The position numbers and the translations under genes were made by a program. Positions 10,675 to 23,127 of a DNA stretch of 60,000 nt are shown one piece after another. The DNA comes from Nymphaea colorata (Eukaryota; Streptophyta; Magnoliopsida; Nymphaeales; Nymphaeaceae). Under the pieces are notes generated by a model. The model was not told where the DNA came from. It worked only from the letters and a program-made list of their open reading frames with translations, and made no database searches. The stretch lies in assembly GCF_008831285.2 (NCBI RefSeq), contig NC_045144.1, positions 4,024,268 to 4,084,267 on the forward strand. The letters run 5' to 3'. Numbering within the stretch: the stretch's first letter is position 1; each line of letters begins with the position of its first letter.

Positions 10675-13600
10675 GTTATCACCCCAAATTTTTCAAAAAA
10701 CTATTTTATTATTTGGATTTAAATTTTAGACCCAAAACAAATTTGTGACTATGGCCGACTGTGTCTGGCCCGGCCAAACCAGTAGAAGGATATGCTGCTT
10801 GGCCAGCTTAGGCATAGCTCGGGAAGCATGTGGGATTCAATCGGACGCTGAGTCAAGCAAAAAGCAATGCACGTGGAATGTGCAGTACGGTGGTGCAGAG
10901 ACGAAGCGATAAATGCATCATGGTCAACAGTCCCTTTGGAAGTGCAAGTTCGTCGTTAGGATATCGATTGAGTTCCCCACGTGTAGTGTTTGGATGCACA
11001 AGGGGGGTGCGTGTGGGTTAGGGGCAATTCCCCCAGTGGACGCATATGTTGCGTTCTACAACCGCGTAGAGTCACGCGGGGATGAGCAAGTGAATGCTCA
11101 TCGTCGAGTAGGGCGATGGTCGGCCGCGTTACTTAATGACATATTGTCGTCAACTAACTTCGGCTGGAGACTTCCTCCCAAGGGAAGTCTACCCCCACCC
11201 AAATTTTGTATGGAAGTAGATAGACACTTATAGGAATGACGACGTTCTGACAGGGCTTCATGGCCACGGCTTGCCGATGGCCAACAATGAGATAAACCTG
11301 GGTGATGGTGTGCCGAGTACGAAGCACTCCTCGTCTAGTCCACAGTCCCAAAAGATAGATGAACGCTTCCGCTAACTCAAGAGAGAATCGGGCTGGCCAA
11401 AGGCTTTGGGGAAACCTTCGGCGCCGCGTGGGCCGAATAAAGCTTGAAAAAGTCGACCTGTGACAGTCCAAACCCAAACACAAAATTCAAATTCAAAACT
11501 CAACTTTAGATATGAGACTTGAATCCAAAATTCAATTGTCGGATCCAAATTAGATTTGAAACCCAAGTTCAGAACCAAGTCAAGCATTTCAAACCTAAAA
11601 TTCAAAATCAAGTTTGAAACAACAAAATTTGAATTTATGAACGCCTCGCATGCACGAACCTTTCTTTTGTTTTAAGGTAGTATTCTCGCACCAAAACATG
11701 TCTCTAAGCCTAAGTCGTGCGCTAGAATGTGTCAACAACTGATTGAACCCAAATCAAATTTAAGACGAGTTCGGAGTCCCTTAAACGAAGCCGACCACCC
11801 ATTTGTAACAAAAGCCATTTTCATAACATTTTTCTACAAATGGCCCTTATTATTTTGATTTAAAACCCAGACTCAACTTATTAGTATTATATTACCAATT
11901 TTTTTGTGCAGACCCAGAACGAGACGCCTGAGTTAGCTGCATTAAATGGGCTTGCCGAACCGATTTGACCAAAAGAACCCTTGCACGATGGCATCAGCCT
12001 CCTGTCCCCCGACGCCTCAGCTTCAAGCGGACTGCAAGGGATTCAAGCGAGCGGCATCTGGCGACCGGCCAGAAGCTGTGATGATTTCAGACCAAGCTAC
12101 TGCACCTCTATACCAATGATTGACCACTGCTGATCAGGTGGAGTTCCTCGCTGCAGCAAAATGAAGCGAACAACAGACAATAGCAGGCGAACAACAAGGA
12201 GCTGTCGGGCATGCTTTCTCACCCAACATCGCTGTCAAGCGTGCTTCCGCACCCCTATCCCCTGATGTTTCATTTTCCAGTGGGCTGCACGAAGTTCTGG
12301 CGTGGGTGACAAGCGCACAACAGCAAGACATAGGAGACATGCAACAGCACGCGAGCGTCTCTCCTCCTCTATTTAAACCTTCAATTGACGAAGAAATGGA
12401 GGGTTTTCGATCGCTTGATAGAATTTACAAACCCATGGAAAAATCCCCTGTCGATTTGAGCAAGAATCGACTTCAATATTCATCTCAAAACAGTCCCCTA
12501 TTTATCATGTGAGCGACCCTCCGGTAGCACTGTTGATTCATCCACTGTGGCTTACTCTGACTTTCTCTTACCCTCCAATTGCTTAGACTGGTTCCTCGGT
12601 CTCTTGCGGTCACGACGAGCCCAGACTCGACCGGTTTTTTGGCTCCCGCTAGCCGAAATTGGCAGATCTCTTGCCGTCGGTTTGGTTCCTACAGAAACCT
12701 GCCCCTGTTTGCACGAGGGAGGAAACAACAACTGATCAACTGGGTGGCGCTGTTACCTCCAACATCCAATCACTGTGATATTGCACTGACAGCATCACCG
12801 GCTCGTTGCGGTTCCAACGAGCCCAAGCTCGACCGGAACCGACGCCAGAGTAGAATCACAAGTTTTTCGGTCCCCTATTTCTAAGACTTCTGTTCCGACG
12901 ACAATAGAATACAGCTCTGATCATCGAGCCATATCTTCAGATCCCGACATTGGGTATTCATAAGATAGTCTCATCATCTTTATGACTCCCGCATGGTTCC
13001 AACGAGCCATAGAACGCCGGAATCCTAGTAGGGAACAAAAATCTGTAGATATCCAATGGAGACCCTGCCTTTCGGCAGGTTCAGTCTGCAGAATCGGCAA
13101 CAGTAGCGGGAACAGTTCTTGTTCTACGGCCTTTGCCGTTCATACCTGGCATGGTTTCACTCTCTTGTTGGTTCCAAAACGTTTTTGACTTCTCCACCTT
13201 TCCAATGAGCTATAGCTCGCCTTTGTTGGACCTATCTCCAGGCAGCACAGAGCCAACAAAGCACACCCTATCGCTCAGTAGACACCCCTACACGGCAGCC
13301 TGTGAGCAGCACCTCTTCACAGGCCAAGGGCGTTCTGGCAGATCATTGTTTTGACGAACCATCCATTTATGGTAGCTGATATCTTCAGCTTTCCAGCGAA
13401 CCCAAGCACGCCCCAATCCGAGCTCTAAGGAGGGAGCAACTACGTCTGGAAGTTGTACCTGTCTGTTGGCATCAAGAAGCGCAATAGCAAAAAATCATGT
13501 GCTGGGAGGAGCTTTCTACCTCACCCTCTTTGCCTGAATCATACCAGCGACCTCCCGCTGACCAATCCTCTATATTGGTGCCCGTTTGGTAACTAAATCC

Positions 13601-13790
13601 GCCAGCCTCTCTATTGTTTATGGTATATTGAAGAACATTGACTACTGCCTTATTGGATGCACGACTGAGCGGAAGAGAAGCTGAACTTATGGGGTACCCT
13701 GCTGCTTCTCAAGGCGCTGTTTTCCAGCTATATCCCTAGTCACCGCGACAGGTTTAAGATCTTTCGAAGTAAGAATTCATCTTCTAAATC
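10675..13790 (+). repeat. GC-rich unclassified repeat block, possibly a gypsy LTR or its relic
   Basis: Base composition rises sharply at about 10.74 kb and falls again after about 13.76 kb, unlike the AT-rich flanks. The left edge reads TGTTATCACCCCAAATTTT, similar to starts of long plant gypsy LTRs. A low-complexity AAATTCAAA-type tract lies at about 11480-11640 and a possible TATA-like TATTTAAA at 12370-12377. Open frames inside (for example 10830-11233, 12547-12884, 12982-13354) have no recognisable domain. No gag or pol follows and no matching second LTR is in the window, so the class is an inference. Confidence 0.4.
12540..13590. repeat. Degenerate tandem repeat, about 195-bp period, five units
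   Basis: A box related to GAGCCCAAGCTCGACCGG recurs near 12617, 12819, 13004, 13207 and 13398, giving spacings of about 202, 185, 203 and 191 bp. Most copies are preceded by a TTCCAACGAG-like string. Sequence between the boxes is much less conserved. The units lie inside the GC-rich block. I read this as an old tandem array; function unknown. Confidence 0.5.
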
Positions 13791-14571
13791 ATTCTCATTA
13801 GAGGTATGTGACTAATATCTCATTCTATTTCTTCTCCTTATTTTCTCTTTTCTTTATCTCTCCATGGGCATATGAGATAACTCTCAAATTTCCCTTAGCA
13901 TGAGAAGATGAGATGATATTTCATTTTATGAATGAAACATGTTTTTTCTTTTTTTTTTAATGTGACTTTGTTTTGAGATATTATTCATGCATAGTTGCTT
14001 AATTTTCCTATTTATATGTAAATGCATGACGAGAATGAGAGTATGGTTTGAGATTTTCTCTTTATTCATATGTTAATTTTTGAGGTTGAGATTTGTCCAA
14101 CCCGAAAAACCCTCATGAAGGTGTACATGTTAATATGCATCCTCATGTCATTATTGCGTTTAGTTTGCCTTTTAATCACCTAATTAGGAACCATAATGAG
14201 CACCTTATCATGCGGTTTTATTTCTTCCATACCCAATGATGGAAAAAACATATTTTCTTGTAACAAAAAAAATAATGATATTTTATATTAATATTATTTG
14301 AAATCATGCTTTCCAAAATATTTTTGAAAGAACCATCTCTAATGCGGCATTAGAGACTTAGCTTATACTCTTACATCAGCCCAAGCTCCCATCCGACTTA
14401 CATAAAACTTGAAGTCGGATATTTTAAGTTATTTCTTGGTTTTTAATCTCATGAAAATACATATGTATATACATGTTATACGTATACGTGCACATGATGA
14501 TTTTCTTCATCATTCTCTTTTTATGTTTGTACATTTTATTTTACAAATTTTCATATACACAAGAATGCATG

Positions 14572-14591
14572 TATATATATATATATATATA
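14572..14591. repeat. (TA)n microsatellite
   Basis: About ten TA units, followed by further short ATATATAC-type runs to about 14800. Confidence 0.85.
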
Positions 14592-16537
14592 TTCTGTTTA
14601 CTCTCTCTAGAATATTTTATTTATTTTCTCAAGTCAAATGTCTTTACATACAAATTTCTTATATATATACATATATATGCATATAGATATATGTGTATGC
14701 ATATAAATTTTCATATTTCTTTTCATCTTAAAATGTCTCTTTCTATTCAAATCAATATCATTTTTATAAACTTTCATATATGTATATATGTTATGGTATG
14801 TGCACATATATATACATTTTTTCTATCTCTTTCTCTCTCTCTCTTTCTTTCTTTGGAAGTATTTTATCTTTTCATTCTTTTGAACATATTTTTCTTTCAA
14901 GATCTTTGTATTTACTGACTTCACCATGACTAAAACTCAAGTAATGACCTAATATTGGATTCATACTTGATGGTCTACAACTCCATTCCATTTTCAAAAA
15001 TTTTTCTTTCTTCATAAAAGTATTTATGATAATTTTAAAAACAAAAGCCTTAGATGTATGTCATAGTATGAATGCTTTTAGATGAATGTTATGGTAGAAA
15101 TGAATTATCATCTTTTAATCATATAAGATCAATGTATTTATGTATTTTCACTCACTTAATATCACTTATGATCAAAAGCACCTCTCTAAAGAACTTAAGC
15201 AAGATAATATGGGGCTCTAACTAGGTAGTAACCGAATTAGAGCAAAATCTCACACCTACTTAAAGTCTTAAGAGAACATTAAAGTGACTTCAAAATGATT
15301 TTTTAAGTTTTTCAAATGATATTTATAAAGATTTTTCAATTCAAGTTCTCCCCAAGATGTTTTAAATCCTCATGTAATTCTTTAAAAACTCTTTCAAAAG
15401 TTTGAAACATCAAACTTTCAATATTTTCTCAAACACTACACCGCATATAGAATGAAAAAGTTGTTTAAGGCAAAATGAAATGCATCAAGGATAATCATAA
15501 CCCTTGGATCGATTACCCCCGGTAAAGGCGCCGAGAATGGTCGATCCTCGTACCGATGGGCGAGTCTCATTTCTCTCTCATTTTCAAAACAGAAACTCAT
15601 TTTTCTGTACCACTCCAAAAACCAAAACAAAAATAAATTTTTGGGGGATGCAAACGCTCATTCAACTTCAGATTGTTGATGCTAAACTCAATGCATGAGT
15701 TAAAAATATAATGACATGCATGGAACATTTTCCTAAATAGTGATGTAAAGGTCAAGCAAGATGTGCTAAGGTGGTCTATCACTCTCCCTTTCATTGTTTT
15801 TCTACATATAAGTTGATAAATAAAACGTTCATGTATTTTTTTTTTTTGTAGATATGATGTTGGTTTGAACATTTTTGTGAACTGTGCTACTCTAGAGGAC
15901 TAAACTATATTTGTTGATGTTTGTTTTAATCTCATTGTTTCTTATTAAATTTGTTCAACATGTGTTATTTATGCCTACTAATTATCACATCTATAAAGTT
16001 ATGAAAAACACAAAATTGTTTCAGTTTGTATGATTTTGCAAATTGGATTAGCACTGTATCACTTAACTAAGTTGCAAAAAACCACCATTTGAAGTTACCG
16101 CATTTCAAGTTATGCATCTACCCACCTACATACATACACACACACACACGCACATATTGTCCTAATGGTTGTTTTTTTTATTTTGCATTGCCAAAAATTG
16201 TGCAAAAGATATATTAACCGTGGTCAAACAACTGACTGTTACCAACGAACCTTTTGTGATGGATTTTAACGACACAAAATTACAAAAAGAAATCATCGTC
16301 CCATACTAAAAGCTACATATATAAATATGAGAAACTGGTAGACGTTAGACAGATTAAAAATAATCTTAACCCTTGATCTTTTATAGATTGTTGATTGAAA
16401 GAAAAACAAAGAGAAAATTGTGTGAACTAATACTAGTTGATGAAAACGCTTTATCACTTTGTTTTTCTCTCAACCACCAATCTAAAGAAGATCATGGGCT
16501 GAGATTGTTCATAATCCACATACCATCTAAGTGGCAC

Positions 16538-16552
16538 CTCTCTCTCTCTCTC

Positions 16553-16600
<48 letters not shown>
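16538..16600. repeat. Compound (CT)n(TA)n microsatellite
   Basis: A CT run at about 16539-16554 passes directly into about 22 TA units. Confidence 0.9.
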
Positions 16601-16601
<1 letters not shown>

Positions 16602-18189
16602 CCAATCAGATTTCAAGATATAAAAAAAGCTCATATGATGACGCAAAAGCAGCCCATACAAGAACCAAAATCCTTCCTTTCCCTCTCCCTCTCTCTCCTC
16701 TTCCCCTTCTTCTCCTATGTTATGCTCTCCTCTCAACGCACTCTATCATTGATTCTTCTCTACTCTGCAAGACCTCCTCTATTGCCGATCTCTCTCACCA
16801 TTGAAGGAGTTGTTTTCACCCTTGTCATTTGTGGAAATCAATGGGCAGCTTTATGACCACTCGGTGATGCTGCTGGTTAAATTCAAGAGCATTTGATGTT
16901 TATTTTCTTCTAGTTTCTTTTATTTCGGCTTTGATGGTTGTTTTAATGTGTTTAAGCATGGACTAGGCACATCATGCTAGCATCGTATTAGTTAAGTAAT
17001 GTTTGTGCTTTCAAATTTTGGGGTTGTTGGAGTGTTGGCCATGGTGGGTTCTATCTAATCGTTTGCTAAATGCTGGTCATGGCCAACATTCACTTTTCAT
17101 CCATTTTCTGCAATTTCTTTGAGTTTTTAAAATTTGGCATAGCTTATTATATGTTAGCATAAAGTAGTAGATTAGTAGTATTTATTGCTATTTGGTTGTG
17201 GTTTACTTGTGCCAATTTTAGGGTTCTTGTAATTTCCAGCAATTCTTTATTGGTTTTTTGTTTTAAGTTTTATGTAGTAGCTGCGTCACTTTATTGAGTT
17301 CGAGTGTGCCTTAGTGTATATTAGGTAGTTTATTTTCATATTTTGATCATTACTTAGAAAGCATTCCATGTGGATTGGGGTTTTGGTTGTGGTGATCGGA
17401 TCTACTGAAAATCAACTAATGACATGTGCATGCCCAATATATCATAACTGGTTGATTGGGGTCAGTGCTTGCTACCTTCAGGATGTCCTTAGAGTTCGAC
17501 CGAGACTCATTACTTGTGAAGTTTGGTAAATATAACCGGTTTGTTGTTTCACAATATATTACATTAGGTTGACTGATTTTATATGTGAATTTAAATTTTG
17601 AATATAAAATCATATTTATACCCAAAACTGCATCAAGTTTTTGGTGGCATTGCAAGAGACAAGGGCGAATTGAAGTGAATCAAGTAAACCGAGTAGCATA
17701 CTCATTTGAAGGACTTCTATTTGCATTCATCTATGATTGAGTGTTGCAAGCTAGAGCATGGTCAGGGGACATTGTTGGTTATTAACATGGAATAGTCTAG
17801 GACCCTTTTGTTTTACATGCTGCACTATCGGTCCCACTAAAGATGTATGTTTGGCAGAAGATTGTTGCACATCGAGACTCCAGGTATGATTCACTATTCA
17901 ATCTATAAACAAATTTCAAAAAGAAGTCACTAGGGATCAAAGAATGAAAGAAGAAGCTCATCAGAACACAAGCCTAGAAAATATAGAGAAGGAAGACAAG
18001 TCAGGCTTATTCACTTCCAACTATGCTCTCACTTCTGGCATCACTAGGCCTGATGTCAAAACAATATGAGATCAAGCCTTCGATCATTCAGATGTTACCA
18101 TCATTCTATCGGCCTTTTCATAAGAAGATCTTTATCATCATATTGACAAATTTCTAGATGTGCATTCAACCATAAACATTATAGGTGAC

Positions 18190-18194
18190 GTTTT
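18190..18194. repeat. Target-site duplication of copia element B, left copy
   Basis: GTTTT here equals GTTTT at 30670-30674, directly outside the two LTRs. It shows that everything from 18195 to 30669 belongs to one insertion plus later nesting. Confidence 0.85.
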
Positions 18195-18537
18195 AGTTAA
18201 TAAAAACGAGCACACAATCTAAGGAGAAAGAAGAGGACACAAGATGTAACATGGTTCAGCTGAGAAACATCCTACGTCCACAAGGAATACTCTCTCTTTT
18301 CTACTACACATCGCCACTAAAGAGAGTACTGGTATTTATAATCATTTTACACATTTGAGATCCTTTATTTTAGGATCTAGATTTACATGGTTATGACAGA
18401 TCTTGGCAAGATTACAGAAGATGATATTGGAAACGATATCTTCCTTATTTAGAGAAGATTTTTTAGTTTTAGATAACTCTTCTTGTTTGGAAATAGAGTC
18501 TGCCATATCTTGTCCCTTATAACCGTAGATCTTATCA
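18195..18537 (-). repeat. 3' LTR of copia element B
   Basis: 343 bp, matching 30327-30669. The element-side end (TGATAAG on the minus strand) lies against the polypurine tract GTGGGGGAA, read on the minus strand from 18538-18546. Confidence 0.92.
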
Positions 18538-19330
18538 TTCCCCCACAAGAGAATCTTGATGTCAACAAGATTAAGCTTGTTCCCTAGATAAGTAAATCCT
18601 GGTCCAAACAATGGTTTGGTCAAGATATCAGCCAACTGTTCTTCTGATGTGACGAACTCAATTTGTGCCTCCTTTTTGGCAACTTTCTCTCTAACAAAGT
18701 GAAGGTCGATTTCAATATGTTTTATTCTTGCATGAAAAACAGGGCTAGTGGCAAGGTAAGTTGCTCCAAGATTATCACATCTGAGTATTGGTGGTGCTAT
18801 AATGTCAATCTTGAGTTCCTTGAAAAATGATTTCAACCAAACAATTTCTGAAACAGTTGTTGCAAGAACTTTATATTCAGCTTCGGTGCTTGAACAGACT
18901 ATAGTATGCTGCTTAGTTGATCTCCAAGAATAATATTTCCTCCAAGAAGAGTAACAAATCCATTGGTTGATCTCCTATCATCTGGACAACCAGCCCAATC
19001 GGCATAGGCATATGCTTTTAACATCATAGATTTGTTTCTTTGAATTTGAAGACCATACGTACTCGTGCTGCCCTATAGGTATCGAAGAATGCGTTTGACA
19101 TGTCCCCAATGAAAATTTGTAGGATCATGCATAAATTGGCATGTTTTATTAACAGCAAAGGCAATATCGGGTCGAGTGAGAGTGACATACTGCAAGGCTC
19201 CAACAATGTCCTGCGAAAGAAGGCATTATTGACGTTGAGGTGTTGAATGCACCACCCGTGACCGAAGGCAATAGATAACACAAGTCGAATAGTAAACAAT
19301 TTAATAACCGGATTGAAAAGTATCAAAATA
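18342..19330 (-). pseudogene. Copia element B reverse transcriptase/RNase H C-terminal remnant, internally deleted
   Basis: On the minus strand the end of reverse transcriptase (an [18 protein letters not shown]-like stretch near 19150-19210) leads into RNase H. The RNase H end is open at 18342-18836, with the FHARIKHIEIDLHFVRE and QLADILTKPL motifs. Upstream, the LNVNNAFF block (around 19220-19240), which in complete elements is far N-terminal of YVDD, joins almost directly to the late [10 protein letters not shown] block. The catalytic YVDD segment is therefore missing by deletion. Several stops and frame changes are present. Confidence 0.8.
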
Positions 19331-20593
19331 ATCCACTCATTCTCTTTGCTTATATCCTTTGGCTACTAATCTGGCTTTATATCTTGTCACAGTTCCATCA
19401 AAATGCCACTTGATTTTGTAGACCCATTTGCATCCAATGACATTAAAGTGAGACTGTCTTGGCACAAATTTCTATGTTTCATTTTTGTCGAGGGCATCCA
19501 TCTCGCTTTTCATAGTGTTTACCCAGTTATGATTCTGTTGAGCCTCTTCTAAAGAGGTAGGTTCAGCTTCAAGAATGGTTTGGGTCAAGTGGGTGAAGAC
19601 TTTGGGCCGACCAGTCCCCATCTTGGGACTTTGTCACCAAGTGATGGGATCTAGTGGGCTCGACTAACTGGTTATTAGGTTCATCATTGGAAGGAGTCTC
19701 AAAAGGATTAGGATCAGTTTGGACTACTGGGCAAGAATTTTAAGGAATCTGGCATTGACTTAGCTGGCTAGGAATAAGTATGGGCAACTCAATAAGAGGC
19801 AAACTCAATTTAGATTCATCAATAGGTTTAGATTTAAAGCACTCAGAACTAGACAACTTTAGCCAACTTGAAATGTTTGAGGCAGTAATGGAGGAACCAC
19901 AATGAGAGTATAGAAAATTTCCTTCGTCAAATATAACATGTCTAGATATGATGACACGATCGGAAACTATATTGCAACATATATAACATTTATGGCACCT
20001 TTCAAAGCCAATGAAGACGCAAGCTTGAGCTTTGGGTTCTAATTTTGGAGTATATATATGGCCATTCAAAGGATATGTGGTATATCCAAAAGTTCTTATG
20101 TGATTATATTTGGGAACTTCAAAAAAGAGCTCCTCATATGACATCATTTGCAAGTTTGCAATGGGTAATCTGTTAATAAGATGAACAACCATTTAAAATG
20201 CATTAAACCAGAGTTTTTGTGGCATATTGGCTTGAATAACCATAGTAAGTCCCATTTCCACCAAATATCTATGTTTTCTCTCTACTATACCATTATGCTG
20301 AGATGTATAAGGACATGTTATCCATCGACGAATACCTTGGTTTTCAAGAAATGTTGTAAACTCTTTACTCATGAATTCCCCTCCTCCATCTGAATGAAAA
20401 AATTTAATTTTTTCCTCAAGTTGATATTCCACTATGCTTAAGAAAGTTTTAAAACATGAAAATGTATCAGTTTTCTTGGACAAGGGAAAGATTCATGAGA
20501 AGTAAGAATAGTCATCAACCATTAAAAAATAATACATGTACCCTTCTTGTGAAGCACATGGTGCTGACCCTCAAAAATCAACATGTAACACAT

Positions 20594-20680
20594 CAAGCAC
20601 ACATGAACAAAAATCCAATTCAGCCTTGGAAAAAAGAATTTTATGCATTTTTCCAAGCACACATGAACAAAAATCCAATT
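20594..20680. repeat. Short direct repeat inside copia element B
   Basis: A 27-bp string beginning CAAGCACACATGAACAAAAA occurs at 20594-20620 and again at 20654-20680, 60 bp apart. It looks like a local duplication in the dead element. Confidence 0.85.
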
Positions 20681-21214
20681 TATATTTGTCATCAATAGAA
20701 ATCAAACTAGTAGCTTTCAATGAGTTCAATAACTGAAAATGAGCATGTCCTAGACCCAGATGTTATAACTGAAAATCTGAGCAAGAATTTTGTGAAACTA
20801 AAGAGGTATTAGCAGTCTTAAATTGACCATTAGCAGTTTTTGATTGACCATCATCTTCAAGGCTGATTGGATTGCTTTTAGAGTCATTTCTCTCTCTTGT
20901 CCATCTATAGAGTCCTCCTTTCTCAATCGGTCCTGTGTGAAGAATCTTGCCCGTCTGCATATTCTTAACAATAAAGCCATTAGAAGAAAAATCAATAGAG
21001 CATTGATTGTCTTTGGTAAACCTTGCTACTGACATAAGATTCTTGTGTGTCTCAGGGGCATGCAACACTTTTTCAAAACAAAAGATGATGTTTTGCTAGG
21101 TAGGGACACGTTCCCTATAGTTTTAGTTGGTATCTTACTACCATTACCAACAATAATAGAATTAGATCCATGATAAGAGACTTTACCTTGCATGTTTTGA
21201 TCTGAGTTCGTCAC

Positions 21215-21222
21215 ATTGTGGG
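21215..21222. repeat. hAT target-site duplication, left copy
   Basis: ATTGTGGG here pairs with ATGGCGGG at 29338-29345, six of eight positions identical. Eight-base duplications are the rule for hAT elements. Confidence 0.75.
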
Positions 21223-21246
21223 TAGGGCTGCACAACGAGTCGAGCC
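21223..21246 (+). repeat. hAT terminal inverted repeat, left
   Basis: Matches the reverse complement of 29315-29337 with a single one-base length difference. Confidence 0.9.
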
Positions 21247-21420
21247 AACTTGGGCTTGACTCGAACTCATTCGAAAAAGCTCAGCTGGAGCTTGACTCAT
21301 TTATAAATGAGTCAAGTTCGAGCTGAAAGTTAAACCAGAAACAATAAATGAGTCGAGTTCTAGTTGCAAGAACTCGGCTCGTTTAAACTCGACTCGACTC
21401 GTTATATAATCAGTTGAATT
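21247..21420 (+). repeat. hAT left subterminal region with GAGTCGAG-type repeats and a 26-bp palindrome
   Basis: Multiple direct and inverted copies of ACTCGACTCG/GAGTCGAG-like words occur, plus a perfect palindrome at 21291-21316 (CTTGACTCATTTA followed by its reverse complement). In hAT elements such subterminal clusters bind the transposase; that role is inferred here. Confidence 0.7.
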
Positions 21421-23127
21421 GAATAAACCAGTTCGCAAAACCAGTTCACCAGTTTAGGGTAAAAACTTTTTACCGAGGTCTTCTTTTGACATTCGGTCTT
21501 CACTCTTTTGTCTTTCCTACTTCTCTCTGCTTCTCTGCCTCTCTTTCTTCCCCTCTGCTCTCTCTCTTGCTGTCTTCCCTCTTCCATCGACCATGACGAC
21601 CAGACCTGAGACCACCCTTCGCCTTCAGCCTTCCGTCTTTCCAACTGCTCTCTCTCTTCCCGTCTTCCCTCTTTCATAGACCAGATGACCACCCTTCTGG
21701 GCTCCTCATTGGCTCACCACTACACGGCCTGCACAAGCACAATAGCATCGGCCAACGGCCCACCGGCATCCCGTCTATCTTGTCTTATCAATGATATGTA
21801 ACTTTTCCACTCTCTCTCTCTCTCTCTCTCTTTGTGTTGTGGTTCTTTTCTTGAGTGAAGGTTTTGTCAAAGTTGGTAATTTTGTGATTCTTGTCCATCT
21901 TTTTCCTTTAGGGTTTGGGTTGTGATCTTTTGCTATTTGGAAGAAGAGGTTTTGTTAAGGTGCTTTGGTGTTGCTGATGAGAGTATCAGCTATATGGTAT
22001 CTGGAAAGAATTTCAGTGCCATGCTAGTGAGATGGTGAACCTTTAGTCACCATCCTACCTGCGTGTGGTTGCTGGTTTACAGTTTTTTATTCAACTGGTG
22101 AAATGTCCAGGTTGGGGCTCAGTTTTTTTCTTTGATTTGAACATAGATATTGTGAGTCCCCGAACTGTGTCATTTGTTAGATAAACAGTACGTCTGTACG
22201 TGTTCTCATTTGAAAGAATTGAACATAGTATACATTATTATTGTTATTTGTTTATTTTCTTAACAGTGTGGTTATAAATATATATTTTTTAATTTTAATA
22301 TGTATTTGTGCGCCTCTAACTTATACTTCTGGCTTTGCCACTGACTGTGGCATTTGTCCTACCTGAAATTCCTTGATGTAGCTTAAGGAACTAGGAACAT
22401 CTATAACATTTTCGTTTTTTTTTTTTTTTATGTACCTTCTTCTGTATGAGAGTGACTGACCGTGGCCAACTTTAAAACTTTGCTTTTCTAACGTAGTGCT
22501 TTTTTATGAAGGTTTGAACAAGAAATGTACATAAGTCTTCTTTTGGACATGAAGAACGGTATAGAAAACTGAAGACTTCATAAAACTATATGAAATCAGT
22601 GAGTGAAAGTAATAAATAACTAACACATGAGGTAGAGTAGCAAGCCTTTGTTGACAAAAATAACAGGTCACATGGATAGTTGAAAAGTAAAATGATAATA
22701 ATGATTGCATGGGAGGTCATTCTATTGTTGACAGGAAGGTATGCATCATCTTTAATGGTGATAGCCGTTAATATGTCATGTACTTTCGATCATGGAAGGT
22801 ATATTTGTTCATGAGCACTTGCAGGCACAAATTGCTTTGAATCCTCTCCATGTTTGTCATTTTTGGTTTAAGAGCTTGCATTTGTGTGCATGTTAAGTTT
22901 GTTTGGTTTTGTGTACTTTCTTCTAGTGTTCCCTCTATGCATTTTGATAAACACAGAATGGATGGAGTTATTTTTTCTTTAGTGGAAAGTTGCTAAAAAG
23001 TTACAGATTTAGAAGACTTCTGATACTGAGTCTCTGCTTTGTGGCATTGAAATAGACTCGTTGCTCGAGCAAACAATCTCAATAGTCACAAAAAAGTCCC
23101 AAGCCTATGCTAAAGAAAAATATAAAG
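21421..23127. other. hAT internal sequence, unassigned
   Basis: Pyrimidine-rich at 21480-21700, with a CT run near 21810-21832. Parts near 21830-22400 could be leader sequence of a captured gene, but no domain is visible on either strand. Confidence 0.4.

Larger units (their letters stand above)
13791..18189. other. AT-rich intergenic DNA with microsatellites, no gene supported
   Basis: Long AT-rich stretch. The open frame at 14409-14918 is a low-complexity artefact of alternating T/A/C tracts. A pyrimidine-rich stretch at 16660-16800 precedes DNA that shows no domain on either strand. The sequence 17880-18189 abuts copia element B and is not recognised. Confidence 0.45.
19331..21222 (-). 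pseudogene. Copia element B integrase and N-terminal reverse transcriptase remnant
   Basis: Reading down the minus strand from 21222: a segment following the protease motif, then a GAG-pre-integrase-like stretch (20763-21068), the integrase core end (20193-20483) with FHSDGGGEF, a TCPYTSQHNGIVERKHR stretch and its catalytic E, and the integrase-reverse transcriptase linker (19740-20192). The start of reverse transcriptase with CKWVYKIKW-like residues lies near 19400. A 27-bp duplication (20594-20620 and 20654-20680) has damaged the region between the integrase motifs. Frameshifts separate the parts. Confidence 0.8.

Noticed and set aside
14409-14918. 169-codon open frame on the plus strand
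   Set aside because: Built from TA- and CT-rich low-complexity DNA; the translation is a run of I, Y, F, H and S without a domain.
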